A stretch of 64,000 bases of DNA from Sva-07 sp963752815 (GTDB taxonomy: Bacteria > Actinomycetota > Acidimicrobiia > Acidimicrobiales > Ilumatobacteraceae). Where the stretch lies: the NCBI GenBank assembly GCA_963752815.1, contig CAVVZI010000009.1:1-64000 (forward strand). The letters are read 5' to 3'. The notes below the pieces were generated by a model. That model searched no databases and was not told the DNA's origin. It was given only the letters and a program-made list of their open reading frames with translations. A program made the position numbers and the translations under genes. Below are positions 39,285-47,428 of this stretch, one piece after another; position 1 is the first letter of the stretch; every line of letters starts with the position of its first letter.

Positions 39285-39405
39285 GTCTCCCCGACGCTAC
39301 GCGGCCAGCGGACCACCCGACGCGAACGACGTTCACCTCGTCGACCGAATCGCGTCGGGACATTCGACCCTGTGAAACCTGCACCGTGACGCCCATGCTG
39401 GAGGC

Positions 39406-39975
39406 ATGACCAGCTACGACGATTACCTTCGCTGGCTGTATCGCGACGGCCCGAATCTGTTCGCCCGCGTGCAGAACCGCGTGTCGGCGGTCGCGTTCTC
39501 GGCGGGGATCTGGCCCAGGCGAGTGGCGACGCTCGAGGTTCGTGGCCGACTCAGCGGCCGGTTGATCTCCTTCCCGGTCGTCATCGCCGAGCTCGATGGC
39601 GAGCGCTATCTGGTCTCGATGCTCGGCGAGCGCGCCGAATGGCCGCGCAACGTCCGCGCCACCGGCGGGCAGGCATTCCTTCGCCATGGCCGACGTGAGG
39701 CCGTCAGCCTCGTCGAGATCGATCCCGTGGAACGCGCCCCGATCCTGCGCCAGTATGTGGCTGTCGCGCCGGGCGCTCGACCGCACATTCGGGTCGATCG
39801 CCACGCCGACCTCGACGAGTTCGAGCGAGTCGCCGCCGACTTCCCGGTGTTCCGCATCACGCCATCCAGCGCGTGGCCGCCAGCTGACGAGCACCACGCC
39901 GGCGCGCCCGGACCCGCTGACCCTGGCCGTGGCGGCGTAGGTAGGCTCGGCTCATCACTGCACCGGCCTTCGTGA
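39406..39975 (+). CDS. Ddn-type F420-dependent nitroreductase-fold protein
   Basis: A 189-residue protein of the deazaflavin-dependent nitroreductase family (split barrel): VATLEVRGRLSGRLISFPVV, GERYLVSMLGERAEWPRNVR, ATGGQAFLRHGRREAV. The GERAEWPRNVRATGG block marks the F420-binding group found in actinobacteria. Members reduce or bind quinones and nitro compounds; the substrate is unknown. The C-terminal 35 residues are Pro/Gly-rich and of low similarity. The stop overlaps the GTG of the phosphatase gene. Confidence 0.82.
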   Translation: MTSYDDYLRWLYRDGPNLFARVQNRVSAVAFSAGIWPRRVATLEVRGRLSGRLISFPVVIAELDGERYLVSMLGERAEWPRNVRATGGQAFLRHGRREAVSLVEIDPVERAPILRQYVAVAPGARPHIRVDRHADLDEFERVAADFPVFRITPSSAWPPADEHHAGAPGPADPGRGGVGRLGSSLHRPS

Positions 39976-40670
39976 TCACCCCGGCTCCCGCCACCGCGCG
40001 CCCGCGGCGGAGAGACCAGCGACCGTTCGTCTGGGCACGGCGCGCCGTCGTCGCGTTCGTGTTGTTCATGGTCGTCGGCAACCTGGCGATCCTCGTCCCG
40101 TCGCTCCTGCTCCAGCACTTCGCCGGCCCATCGGCGCCGGCGGTCGCCGCGTCCGTTCGCGATGTCGCCCACCTCGCCGCGGTCGACACCGACGTGTGGC
40201 GCGGCGCGGCGCCGACATCCCTGGAGGGATACCGGTCGCTGGCGGCGGCCGGGGTCACGACGGTCGTGGACCTGCGGGCGGAGCCCGATCGGGCGATCGA
40301 CGACGCGACGCTCCGATCGTTCGGGCTGCGGATCGTCTCGCTGCCGATCCGCGACGGCCAGACGCCGACCCCGGCTCAGATCGACGAGTTCCTGCACGTC
40401 GTTGCCGACAGCAGCGGCACGGTGTTCCTGCACTGCGGCGCCGGTGTGGGACGCACCGGGAGCATGGCGGCCGCGTACCTCGTGGCCACCGGCCAGACGT
40501 CGGGCGTGCAGGCGACGTTGCGCAACCTCTCGGTCGGTCCGCCGTCGCTGGAGCAGATCGCGTTCACGATGCGGTTGCAAACGGACCGCGCCGAGCAGGC
40601 CAACATGCTGGTCGTCGCGGCCAGCCGCATGCTCGACGCGCCGCGCCGCATCTGGACCACGCTTCTCTGA
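39972..40670 (+). CDS. membrane-anchored tyrosine/dual-specificity phosphatase
   Basis: GTG 39972 overlaps the previous stop. The 232-residue protein has a basic N-terminus, one transmembrane helix (AVVAFVLFMVVGNLAILVPS), and a dual-specificity phosphatase domain with the catalytic loop VFLHCGAGVGRTGS (HCxxGxxR) and general-acid region PIRDGQTPT. The topology leaves the catalytic domain's side undecided: the N-in/C-out rule would put it outside the cytoplasm. A phospho-sugar, phospholipid or protein substrate is possible. Coupled to the F420 gene by GTGA. Confidence 0.82.
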   Translation: MITPAPATARPRRRDQRPFVWARRAVVAFVLFMVVGNLAILVPSLLLQHFAGPSAPAVAASVRDVAHLAAVDTDVWRGAAPTSLEGYRSLAAAGVTTVVDLRAEPDRAIDDATLRSFGLRIVSLPIRDGQTPTPAQIDEFLHVVADSSGTVFLHCGAGVGRTGSMAAAYLVATGQTSGVQATLRNLSVGPPSLEQIAFTMRLQTDRAEQANMLVVAASRMLDAPRRIWTTLL

Positions 40671-40716
40671 CCCGACGAGCCCCGACCGCTCCTCCAGTTG
40701 GTAGCCCCGAACTTCG

Positions 40717-40770
40717 ACGTTTGCGACAAGATTTCGGAGACCCGGCCCTCAGAAATCCCGACGCAAACGT
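40717..40770. repeat. 54-base compound inverted repeat
   Basis: Outer arms ACGTTTGCG (40717-40725) and CGCAAACGT (40762-40770), then four unpaired bases on each side, then inner arms GATTTC and GAAATC around a 16-base loop. It lies between convergent genes. It is either a terminator or a small dispersed (REP/MITE-like) element; I saw no second intergenic copy in this window. Confidence 0.6.
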
Positions 40771-40796
40771 GGAATGTGACGGGCGGCCGGCGACGG

Positions 40797-41171
40797 TCAG
40801 GCCGCCGGCAGGTCGACGATGCCGAGGACGTCGCCGCGGACACGGTCGATGGTGGCGTCCTGCAGGCAGCCCGTCAGCCGTTTGCGCTCGTGTGGTCCGA
40901 GTGCGGGCGACAGGGTGGCCACGCCGTTGCCGCCGTCGCCGATGTGCAACACGACGAGTCGGTTGGCGATCGTCTGGTTGCAGGCGTACCAGAGCGCCCG
41001 CGCCGACTCGGCGATCGGCTGCGGGGCGCGCTGGGTGTCGACATCGAACGTCACCACGCTGGTCGATCCGGCCACGACCTCGTCGATCCGGTTCTGGGTG
41101 CGGTCACGCAGCGTGTCGACGGCGACCGAGGCGAGCACGGCAACGAGCAGGATCACGAGCGATTTGCGCAT
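40797..41171 (-). CDS. small exported or anchored hypothetical protein
   Basis: A 124-residue protein with an N-terminal signal or anchor helix (RKSLVILLVAVLASVAVDTL) and a soluble part, DRTQNRIDEVVAGSTSVVTF, ALWYACNQTIANRLVVLHIG, KRLTGCLQDATIDRVRGDVL. Two cysteines could form a disulphide outside the membrane. No family is recognised. It is the last gene of a three-gene unit with the membrane protein and the PEP-synthase-like gene upstream, four bases after the former. Confidence 0.6.
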   Translation of the reverse strand: MRKSLVILLVAVLASVAVDTLRDRTQNRIDEVVAGSTSVVTFDVDTQRAPQPIAESARALWYACNQTIANRLVVLHIGDGGNGVATLSPALGPHERKRLTGCLQDATIDRVRGDVLGIVDLPAA

Positions 41172-41175
41172 CTCC

Positions 41176-41664
41176 TCACCTCGGGAGGGGCCGTTGCAGC
41201 AGGTCGATCGGGTCCTCGCCGCCGAGGAACCCGCCCTCAGGGGGAGCCAGCCCGGCGAGGTCCCTGCTCAGCGAGGTGGTGTTCCCTGAACGGCTGGTGA
41301 GTCGGGCGATCCGCTCGACGATCCACGCCAGTCCGCTGGCCAGGACGCCGGCGCCGAGCAGCACCGGGATGAAGACGTTCATCTGGTTCGGGTCGCGCAG
41401 CCAGGCGAAGCTCTTCGAGCCGGACGACGGCGCGGCATCGAGCCGAGCCTTGATGCGCTCGGCCCGGCCCGCCTCGTCGATACGACGTCCGAGTCTGTCG
41501 AGCCTCGACAGCAGCAGAATCGCGACGAGACCGACCTCGGCCGCGACCAGCAAGGTCCCGGCGATGAGGGCCCGGTTCCACTCCCACAGCGTGAGGTAGG
41601 CGAAGAAGTACCAGATCGACGCCACCAGCGTGACGAGCAGCAGGACGACACCGATCCGCCTCAC
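41176..41664 (-). CDS. hypothetical membrane protein
   Basis: A 162-residue protein with two N-terminal transmembrane helices (RIGVVLLLVTLVASIWYFFA; ALIAGTLLVAAEVGLVAILL), a charged coil (RLDRLGRRIDEAGRAERIKA), a third helix (VFIPVLLGAGVLASGLAWIV) and a C-terminal tail. The start overlaps the stop of the PEP-synthase-like gene (ATGA-type), so they are co-translated. This association of a PEP-utilising enzyme with small membrane proteins is unexplained. Function unknown. Confidence 0.65.
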   Translation of the reverse strand: MRRIGVVLLLVTLVASIWYFFAYLTLWEWNRALIAGTLLVAAEVGLVAILLLSRLDRLGRRIDEAGRAERIKARLDAAPSSGSKSFAWLRDPNQMNVFIPVLLGAGVLASGLAWIVERIARLTSRSGNTTSLSRDLAGLAPPEGGFLGGEDPIDLLQRPLPR

Positions 41665-43735
41665 GCCGCCACCTCCTCCTCGGTCGAGCCCGCCCGATCG
41701 ATGACGGTCACCTCGCCGGTCGATCCATCGACCTCGACGACGTCGCCGTCGTGCATGACGCCGACCGCTCCGACCTTGCCGACGACGGTCGGCACGCCGA
41801 ACTCACGGGCGAGGATGGCGAGATGGCTCAGCGGGCTGCCGGTCTCGGCGACCAGCCCGGACAGCTGTGGGATCACCGGCGCGAGGCGCGGATCCAGTGC
41901 GGGCACGACGAGCACGACGCCGGGACCGGCGTCGGCGACGTCGGACCGGACGACACCGCGACCTCGGCCGCCGCCGACCGGGATGCCGCTGCCCTCCACG
42001 CCGTGCACGACGGCGATCGGGGTCCCGTCGGCGGCGAGTCGGAACAGCGGCGGCAGTTGCGTGCGGCGCATGGCGTCGGGTCGCCCGTCGGGTGGAACGG
42101 CTGACCGGTGCGCAGCACGGTCTCCAACTCGTCGAGCCGGAGGTAGCGGACCGCTTCGAGGTCGGCGATGACACCGGTCGCGGCGAGCCGCCGGCCGAGC
42201 TCCGTTGCGGCACGGGCGCTGAGCTCGTGCACCCAGCGGATCCGCACCCGCAGCGCCTCGCGCGCGACGCCTTCCATCGTCGGGGCCGGCGCCGGGGTCG
42301 TCGGACGGACGGCGGTGACCGCGCCGGGCGGATCCTTCACGGGCGGGATGCGCGGGGCGATCAGGGTCAGCACGATCGGTGACCGGGCGACGACCTCCTC
42401 GCTCGGCACACCCTCTCGTGCGGCGGCAGCCAGCACGCCGAGCGCGGTTCCGGCGGCGCCCGCGGACGGGTCGGCCGTGAGCAGCGCGCCGGCGAGCGAC
42501 TCATAGCCGTGGAGGGCGCGCAGCGCGGTGCCGGCGTTGCGCAGGATCCGCAACAGGTCCCGGTCACCGAGCGCACCGAGGGCCGGCACGGCCAACAGGT
42601 CGCCGTCGATGTCGGCAATCAGATCGCGGGCGAGGTCGGGCAGGGCGACGCCGAGCCGGCCGACGCGCCACCCGGCGCGCAGTCGGCGGACGCCCGGCCG
42701 CGGGTCGATCTTGCTCAACAGCGACCGGCGTCGTGGGTCGGCGCCGAGCAGCACGAGGTCGACGGCGGGGCGGCCATCGACGCTGATGACCAACGGCGCC
42801 CTCCGCAGCCGGCCGGGCGACGACCCGCCGAGCAGGCCCAGCGCGTGACGCAGACCGTCGCGCAGCGGATCCAGCCAGAGGTCCTCCTCGAGGGGCGACA
42901 AGGCGTCGGCGAACGTCTCGGCCAACGGCCCGGGACCGTAGAGCGGACCGCTCCCCGGACCGTGCAGCGTGGTGATGGGACGCGACTGCAACAGTCGCAC
43001 GGCGCCGGAGTCGTCGATCGCCCACTCGATGTCCTGCGGGCGGCCGGTGAGTCGTTCCAGGCGCACCGCCATCGCGGCGAGCGCCCGGAGGTCACGATCG
43101 TCAGGCCCGTCGCCGCCGTCCGCCTCGACGCGTCGACCCTTGCGGGTCAGCGTCGCCGTCCAACCGTCGACCTCGCCGCCGACGAGGCGATCGGGCCCGC
43201 CGCGCACGGCGGAGACGACGATGCGGTCGGTGCGCTCCGAGATCGGATCGGCGCCGAACATGACGCCGCCCCACGTCGGCGCGAGGTAGGGCTGGACGAG
43301 CACCGCCATCTCGACGGCCGTCGCCGTCCCGTGGTCGTCCGTCACCCCGTCCTTCGAGGCAAGGACGTCGGCCACGGCCTCGACGAAAGCCTCCCAGCCG
43401 CGGACGTCGAGCCTCGACACGAACAGGCCGGCCATGGAGCTGGTCTCGCCGTCCTCCTTGGTCGCCGACGAACGCACCACGAGGGCGATCCGACCGTCGT
43501 CGCTCAGCGCCCGCCACGCCTGACGTACCGCGTCGGCGGTGATCGCCACGGAGTCGAGCGCGGTGGTGAGCACGAATCCGGGCAGTACCGGCAGCCCGGC
43601 AGCCTTCGACCGGGCCAGGCTCGCGGCCTTCGCCCCGACGAGCTCGAGCGAGGTCGCCTCGCCGTCGCGCAGATCGACCACGACGGGTCGCTCACCACTG
43701 ATCTCGAACGAGATCTCGCTTGCAATCGTTCTCAT
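41661..43735 (-). CDS. PEP-synthase/rifampicin-phosphotransferase-like protein (one frame break)
   Basis: From ATG 43735: an ATP-grasp PPDK N-domain (LELVGAKAASLARSKAAGLP, VVRSSATKEDGETSSMAGLF, AVLVQPYLAPTWGGVMFGAD, DIEWAIDDSGAVRLLQSRPI). A divergent middle follows, then, after a frame change near 42085 that requires adding one base, the PEP mobile domain with the phospho-histidine GSPLSHLAILAREFGVPTVV. The order N-domain, middle, C-terminal His domain matches rifampicin phosphotransferases and orphan PEP synthases, not pyruvate phosphate dikinase, since the PEP-pyruvate barrel is absent. The middle region would decide the substrate; I cannot. Confidence 0.78.
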
Positions 43736-43863
43736 CTGCGCCCCCAAGGCCGACACACCGACTTGATCCGTTGTCAACACAAGCCAAGCCTCCTGACTTC
43801 CGAATTCGCGCTCTCTGTGACCAACGGCTCACGAGCCGCGTGCTGCGTGCTCCTGCGGTTCGA

Positions 43864-43900
43864 ATCGTGGTCGAGCGGTTTCGCCGCTCGGCTCCACGAT
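43864..43900. other. bipartite 14-bp stem-loop in a 362-base intergenic region
   Basis: ATCGTGG pairs with CCACGAT and, inside it, CGAGCGG pairs with CCGCTCG around a TTTCG loop, with one and three bulged bases between the two helices. It sits in the 43736-44097 gap between divergent genes, the longest gene-free stretch here. No other feature, tRNA or ORF was seen there. Confidence 0.6.
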
Positions 43901-44097
43901 CCAGGATCGGGCTGTCACTTCGCTGTTGTTTGGCGGCGCTGCCGAGCGATGCAAACTCCACGCACCGATGCGATGTCAGCCGTCCGACAGGACGATGACA
44001 GACCGCTCGGCGATGGTGGGATCGAAGGTCATCGGGGCAGATGGCAGCCACCCATTCGGTCGGCCGGCCCCTGTCCCCCAGGTGAGAGGAGCGATCG

Positions 44098-45183
44098 ATG
44101 AAGGTATTCGTAGCCGGCGCAACGGGTGCGATCGGCAAGCAGCTCGTGCCACGGCTGGTCGCCGCGGGCCACCAGGTCGTTGCGATGACGAGCAAGGAGG
44201 CCAACCGGCAACTCGTCACCGCGTTGGGCGCCGAGGTGGCGGTGGCGGATGCGCTCGATGCAGATCAGGTCGTCGAGGCCGTGGCTCGCGCCAGCCCGGA
44301 GGTGATCGTGCATCAGCTGACCGCGATCGGCTCGGTCGACCTGCGACACCTGGACCGCGACTTCGCCGTCACCAACCGCCTGCGGACCGAAGGCACCGAT
44401 CACCTGCTGTCGGCAGGCCGTGCCGTCGGGGTCCGGCGGTTCGTGGCGCAGAGCGCGGTGTACGGCAACTACGCACGCGTCGGCGGCCCGATCAAGAACG
44501 AGGAGGCCCCGCTCGACCCCTCTCCCCCGCGTGAGGGTCGCGAGACGGCGGCCGCGATCAAGCGACTCGAGACAGCGGTGCTCGGTGCCGGCTGGACGCA
44601 GGGAATCGTGCTGCGCTACGGCGCCTTCTACGGTCCGAACACCTCACTGTCGCCCGGTGGCGAGCAGTTCGAGATGGTCCGACAACGCAAGTTCCCGCTG
44701 GTCGGCAACGGCGCCGGGATGTGGTCGTTCATCCACATCGCCGACGCCGCCGACGCGACCGTTGCCGCCGTCGACCACGGCTATCGCGGCATCTACAACG
44801 TTGTCGACGACGATCCGGCACCGGTGGCGGAATGGCTCCCGACGCTGGCAGAGATTCTGGGGGCCAAACGCCCGATGCACGTCCCCCGGTTCGTCGGGCG
44901 GGTCTTCGCAGGTGGGCTCGGCGTGGCGTTCATGACCGAGATCCGTGGTGCGTCCAACGAAAAGGCCAAGCGCGACCTCCGCTGGCAGCCGGAGCACCCG
45001 AGTTGGCGCGAAGGGTTCCGCGAGGTCAGCGCAGCCGGAACCGCCCGGCCCGCAGAGGACGCCCTCGAGGACTCCCGCGGCGAACGTCAGATCCCGCCGG
45101 TGTCGCCGAGCGACGACCAGATCTCCAGCACCTGCACGCCATCGGGCAACTCGACGAGGAACTCCTCATCGCGGTCCAGGTGA
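44098..45183 (+). CDS. NAD-dependent epimerase/dehydratase family protein
   Basis: An extended SDR started by ATG 44098 after AGAGGAG: KVFVAGATGAIGKQLVPRLV (Rossmann GxxGxxG), VRRFVAQSAVYGNYARVGGP, ILRYGAFYGPN-like VLRYGAFYGPNTSLSPGG and WSFIHIADAADATVAAV. The typical Y-x3-K pair is not obvious at SAVYGNYARVG. The last 45 residues (after REGFREVSAAG) look like read-through, because they are antisense to the monooxygenase gene 45087-45344. The natural end is probably near 45050, and a frame error may be responsible. Confidence 0.8.
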   Translation: MKVFVAGATGAIGKQLVPRLVAAGHQVVAMTSKEANRQLVTALGAEVAVADALDADQVVEAVARASPEVIVHQLTAIGSVDLRHLDRDFAVTNRLRTEGTDHLLSAGRAVGVRRFVAQSAVYGNYARVGGPIKNEEAPLDPSPPREGRETAAAIKRLETAVLGAGWTQGIVLRYGAFYGPNTSLSPGGEQFEMVRQRKFPLVGNGAGMWSFIHIADAADATVAAVDHGYRGIYNVVDDDPAPVAEWLPTLAEILGAKRPMHVPRFVGRVFAGGLGVAFMTEIRGASNEKAKRDLRWQPEHPSWREGFREVSAAGTARPAEDALEDSRGERQIPPVSPSDDQISSTCTPSGNSTRNSSSRSR

Positions 45184-45344
45184 TGGATCTGTTTCGGGTC
45201 ATCACCGGCGAAGCGCGACATGGCCGCCACATCCTCCCAGTACGAGATCGTCACGAACTCGACCTCGTCCTCGGCGTGGAACGACCACGACATCGATTCG
45301 ATCATGGAGTTCTCGATAGACCTGCGGACATGGAGTCGTTGCAT
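45087..45344 (-). CDS. antibiotic-biosynthesis-monooxygenase-like (ABM) protein
   Basis: The minus frame from ATG 45344 gives 85 residues: QRLHVRRSIENSMIESMSWS, EVEFVTISYWEDVAAMSRFA, GDDPKQIHHLDRDEEFLVEL. The FVTISYW.DVAAMSRFAGDDP pattern is the second half of an ABM/dimeric alpha-beta barrel fold. It overlaps the 3' end of the epimerase on the other strand (45087-45183) and the first codons of the SDR (45330-45344). Either it is a genuine compact gene or the flanking gene ends are misframed. Confidence 0.6.
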   Translation of the reverse strand: MQRLHVRRSIENSMIESMSWSFHAEDEVEFVTISYWEDVAAMSRFAGDDPKQIHHLDRDEEFLVELPDGVQVLEIWSSLGDTGGI

Positions 45345-46094
45345 GGCTGCCGCGTCGTCGTGACGGGTGGCACGAGTGGTCTGGGGTGGGCCATGGCCGA
45401 GGCGCTCGTCGACGCCGGGGCCACCGTGGCACTGACGAGCCGCAGCCGAGAAAGGGCCGAGGCCGCGGCGGGCCAGTTGGGTGGCGGTGCGATCGGCCTG
45501 GCGTCGGACGTACGCGACGAGGAATCGGTCGCCGAAGCGGTCGACGCCGTCGTCGATCGATTCGGCGGCATCGATCTGCTCGTCAACAACGCCGGCATCG
45601 GCATGCGCACCGTGAACGCTCGGTTCCCGGCGTATGCACAGCCGTTCTGGGAGGTCGACCCGCAGGCGTTCCAGGACGTACTCGACACCAAAGTGACCGG
45701 CGTGTTCCTCGTCGCCCGTGCCGTCGTGCCGCACATGCTGGCCGCCGGTTCGGGCCGGATCGTCAACATCTCGATGAGTGAATCGACCATGACCCGGGCG
45801 GGGTTCGCTCCCTACGGGCCATCCGGGGCTGCCGTCGAGGCGATGTCGCGCATCATGGCCGCCGAACTCGACGGCACCGGCGTGACCGTCAACCTCCTCC
45901 TGCCCGGCGGCCCCACGGCGACCGGGATGGTCCCCGCGGACGCCCCCGAGGAGTTCAAGGCCCGCCTGCTCGAGCCGTCGGTCATGAGCGCGCCCATCGT
46001 CTGGCTCGCTTCGTCGGCGGCGGCCGACGTCCATGACCAGCGCATCGTCGCCAACGAGTTCGACGACTGGCTCACGCGCCGCGGGCGCGGCTGA
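45330..46094 (+). CDS. SDR oxidoreductase with Lys missing from YxxxK
   Basis: The 254-residue protein starts ESLHGCRVVVTGGTSGLGWA (TGxxxGxG) and has LLVNNAGIGM (NNAG) and NISMSESTMTRAGFAPYGPS, then GAAVEAMSRIMAAELDGTGV. In the catalytic Y-x3-K motif Tyr162 is present but the lysine position (166) is Gly, encoded by GGG at 45825-45827. Close homologues normally read YGPSKAA here. The enzyme may be inactive, a binder or a structural subunit, unless the codon is a sequencing error. It starts 237 bases after the epimerase's likely end. Confidence 0.85.
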   Translation: MESLHGCRVVVTGGTSGLGWAMAEALVDAGATVALTSRSRERAEAAAGQLGGGAIGLASDVRDEESVAEAVDAVVDRFGGIDLLVNNAGIGMRTVNARFPAYAQPFWEVDPQAFQDVLDTKVTGVFLVARAVVPHMLAAGSGRIVNISMSESTMTRAGFAPYGPSGAAVEAMSRIMAAELDGTGVTVNLLLPGGPTATGMVPADAPEEFKARLLEPSVMSAPIVWLASSAAADVHDQRIVANEFDDWLTRRGRG

Positions 46095-46100
46095 AGCCCG

Positions 46101-46442
46101 TCAGGAGCGCAGGACCTTCTCCATCGGCTTGCCCTTGGCCAACTCGTCGACGAGCTTGTCGAGGTAGCGGATCTTCTGCATGAGCGGATCGTCGATGTCC
46201 TGGACCCGGACACCGCACACGACACCGGTGATCGACGAGGACTTCGGGTTCAGCTGAGCCTCAGCGAAGAACTCGTCGAACGTCGTGTTCGCCGCGAGGT
46301 GTTCCTGCAACGTCGCTTCGCTGTATCCGGTGAGCCACGTGATGACTTCGTCCAACTCGGCCTTCGTGCGCCCCTTGCGCTCGACTTTGGTCACGTAGTG
46401 CGGATACACCGATGCGACGGGTGTCGTGAAGATCCGATGCAT
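46101..46442 (-). CDS. DUF2200 protein
   Basis: A 113-residue protein: HRIFTTPVASVYPHYVTKVE, RKGRTKAELDEVITWLTGYS, IRYLDKLVDELAKGKPMEKV. The motif FTTPVASVYPHYVTKVERKGRTK followed by the paired helices of DUF2200 is unmistakable. The middle (TTFDEFFAEAQLNPKSSSIT) and GVVCGVRVQDIDDPLMQ are also family positions. It has no known reaction; it is sometimes described as related to MutS2/YdjM neighbourhoods, without proof. Start ATG 46442. Confidence 0.88.
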   Translation of the reverse strand: MHRIFTTPVASVYPHYVTKVERKGRTKAELDEVITWLTGYSEATLQEHLAANTTFDEFFAEAQLNPKSSSITGVVCGVRVQDIDDPLMQKIRYLDKLVDELAKGKPMEKVLRS

Positions 46443-46480
46443 CAGCAGCCAGCCTAGGTTCCGACGAGCGACGAGCCGAT

Positions 46481-47257
46481 TCAGCCGTCGACACTGGCCA
46501 CGATCTCGCGAAGCGCGGCCACGTGTCCCTCGAACGCGCTCCGTCCGGTGTCGGTCAGGCGCACATGAACCCGGCGTCGCCGGTCCGCCAACGGGCGCTC
46601 GATCCCGATGTAGCCGGCGCCTTCCAAGGTTGCGAACTGCTTGGACAGTGCCGAATCGGAAAGTCCCAGGCTGTCGCGGACGAACGCGAAGTCGACCCAG
46701 TCGGCGGCGGCCAAGAGGGCGACGATCGACAGTCGGGTGCTCGGGTGGATGAGTTCGTCGAACTGCGGCTCGGCACTCATCGCGCGAGCGTTGCGCAGCG
46801 CCCGCCGACGCACTGCGGCCATCAGCTCCGGACCGCCGAGGGCGACCGCGATCGCCGCCATGACACCGGCGATCGTGGCCGGGTGGTCCGCACCGTCGGC
46901 ATCGATCAACAACGCCGCCACGACGGTGAGCACGCTGAGACCGACGAGCAAACCGATCACCAACGCGGGGACGCGCGTACCGACCAGTTCGGCTCGGACA
47001 CTCAGCGCGGACGATCGCCTCCTTCCCGACAACACGTTCTGTGCCACCGCCGCGTGGGTGGCGCCGAAGGCCAGCGTCGCCGCGGCGAACAACCAGCCAG
47101 GGCCCACGTCGGCGATGACGCCGATTCCGATCCACCCCGCCGCCAGGCCCAGCCAGTACCAGCGCGGCATGTCGATCTCGGCGATGACCTGTTGGCGGCT
47201 GTACTCGACCGCCGTCAATGCCGAGCGGGCGTCGCTCGCTCCAACCGATTTGGACAT
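46481..47257 (-). CDS. membrane-tethered winged-helix regulator
   Basis: The 258-residue protein is a fusion. Residues about 30-150 hold four hydrophobic segments (YWLGLAAGWIGIGVIADV; GWLFAAATLAFGATHAAVA; VPALVIGLLVGLSVLTVVAA; ATIAGVMAAIAVALGGPELM). Residues about 165-258 are a winged helix like PF13601: LIHPSTRLSIVALLAAADWV, SLGLSDSALSKQFATLEGAG, YIGIERPLADRRRRVHVRLT. A soluble DNA-binding domain after a membrane domain suggests a membrane-associated one-component regulator. Two palindromes directly upstream are its likely operator. It is divergent from the ArsR gene at 47429. Confidence 0.82.
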   Translation of the reverse strand: MSKSVGASDARSALTAVEYSRQQVIAEIDMPRWYWLGLAAGWIGIGVIADVGPGWLFAAATLAFGATHAAVAQNVLSGRRRSSALSVRAELVGTRVPALVIGLLVGLSVLTVVAALLIDADGADHPATIAGVMAAIAVALGGPELMAAVRRRALRNARAMSAEPQFDELIHPSTRLSIVALLAAADWVDFAFVRDSLGLSDSALSKQFATLEGAGYIGIERPLADRRRRVHVRLTDTGRSAFEGHVAALREIVASVDG

Positions 47258-47266
47258 GATTGCTCC

Positions 47267-47311
47267 TTACTTTCCGATCTGGAAAGTAACCTACGGTTTC
47301 CCAGTGGGAAA
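47267..47311. promoter_or_regulatory. double palindromic operator upstream of the membrane regulator
   Basis: TTACTTTCC-5-GGAAAGTAA (47267-47289, perfect nine-base arms) is followed by TTTCCC-3-GGGAAA (47297-47311, six-base arms). Both share the half-site GGAAAGT, and the first arm begins ten bases upstream of the start codon. This is the expected layout for cooperative autorepression. Confidence 0.8.
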
Positions 47312-47391
47312 GTCAACCCCCGAGAACTGTCCAGCGGTGGTGGACCCGGTACCGCAACGCCGTCGGTTCCCGCGTACCCGAAATGAGGGTC

Positions 47392-47421
47392 TTGACAATA
47401 TTTACTGTCAAGGCGTACCTT
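47392..47421 (+). promoter_or_regulatory. promoter with TTGACA inverted repeat for the ArsR gene
   Basis: TTGACA (47392-47397), an 18-base spacer and TACCTT (47416-47421), seven bases before the GTG at 47429. The -35 box is also the left arm of TTGACA-8-TGTCAA (47392-47411), a probable operator. The distance predicts a leaderless message. Confidence 0.65.
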
Positions 47422-47428
47422 GAGGCCC

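Noticed and set aside
43736..44097. tRNA gene in the 362-base gap
   Set aside because: The stem-loop seen does not extend to a cloverleaf; no TTCNANNC arm or anticodon stem pairs were found around it.
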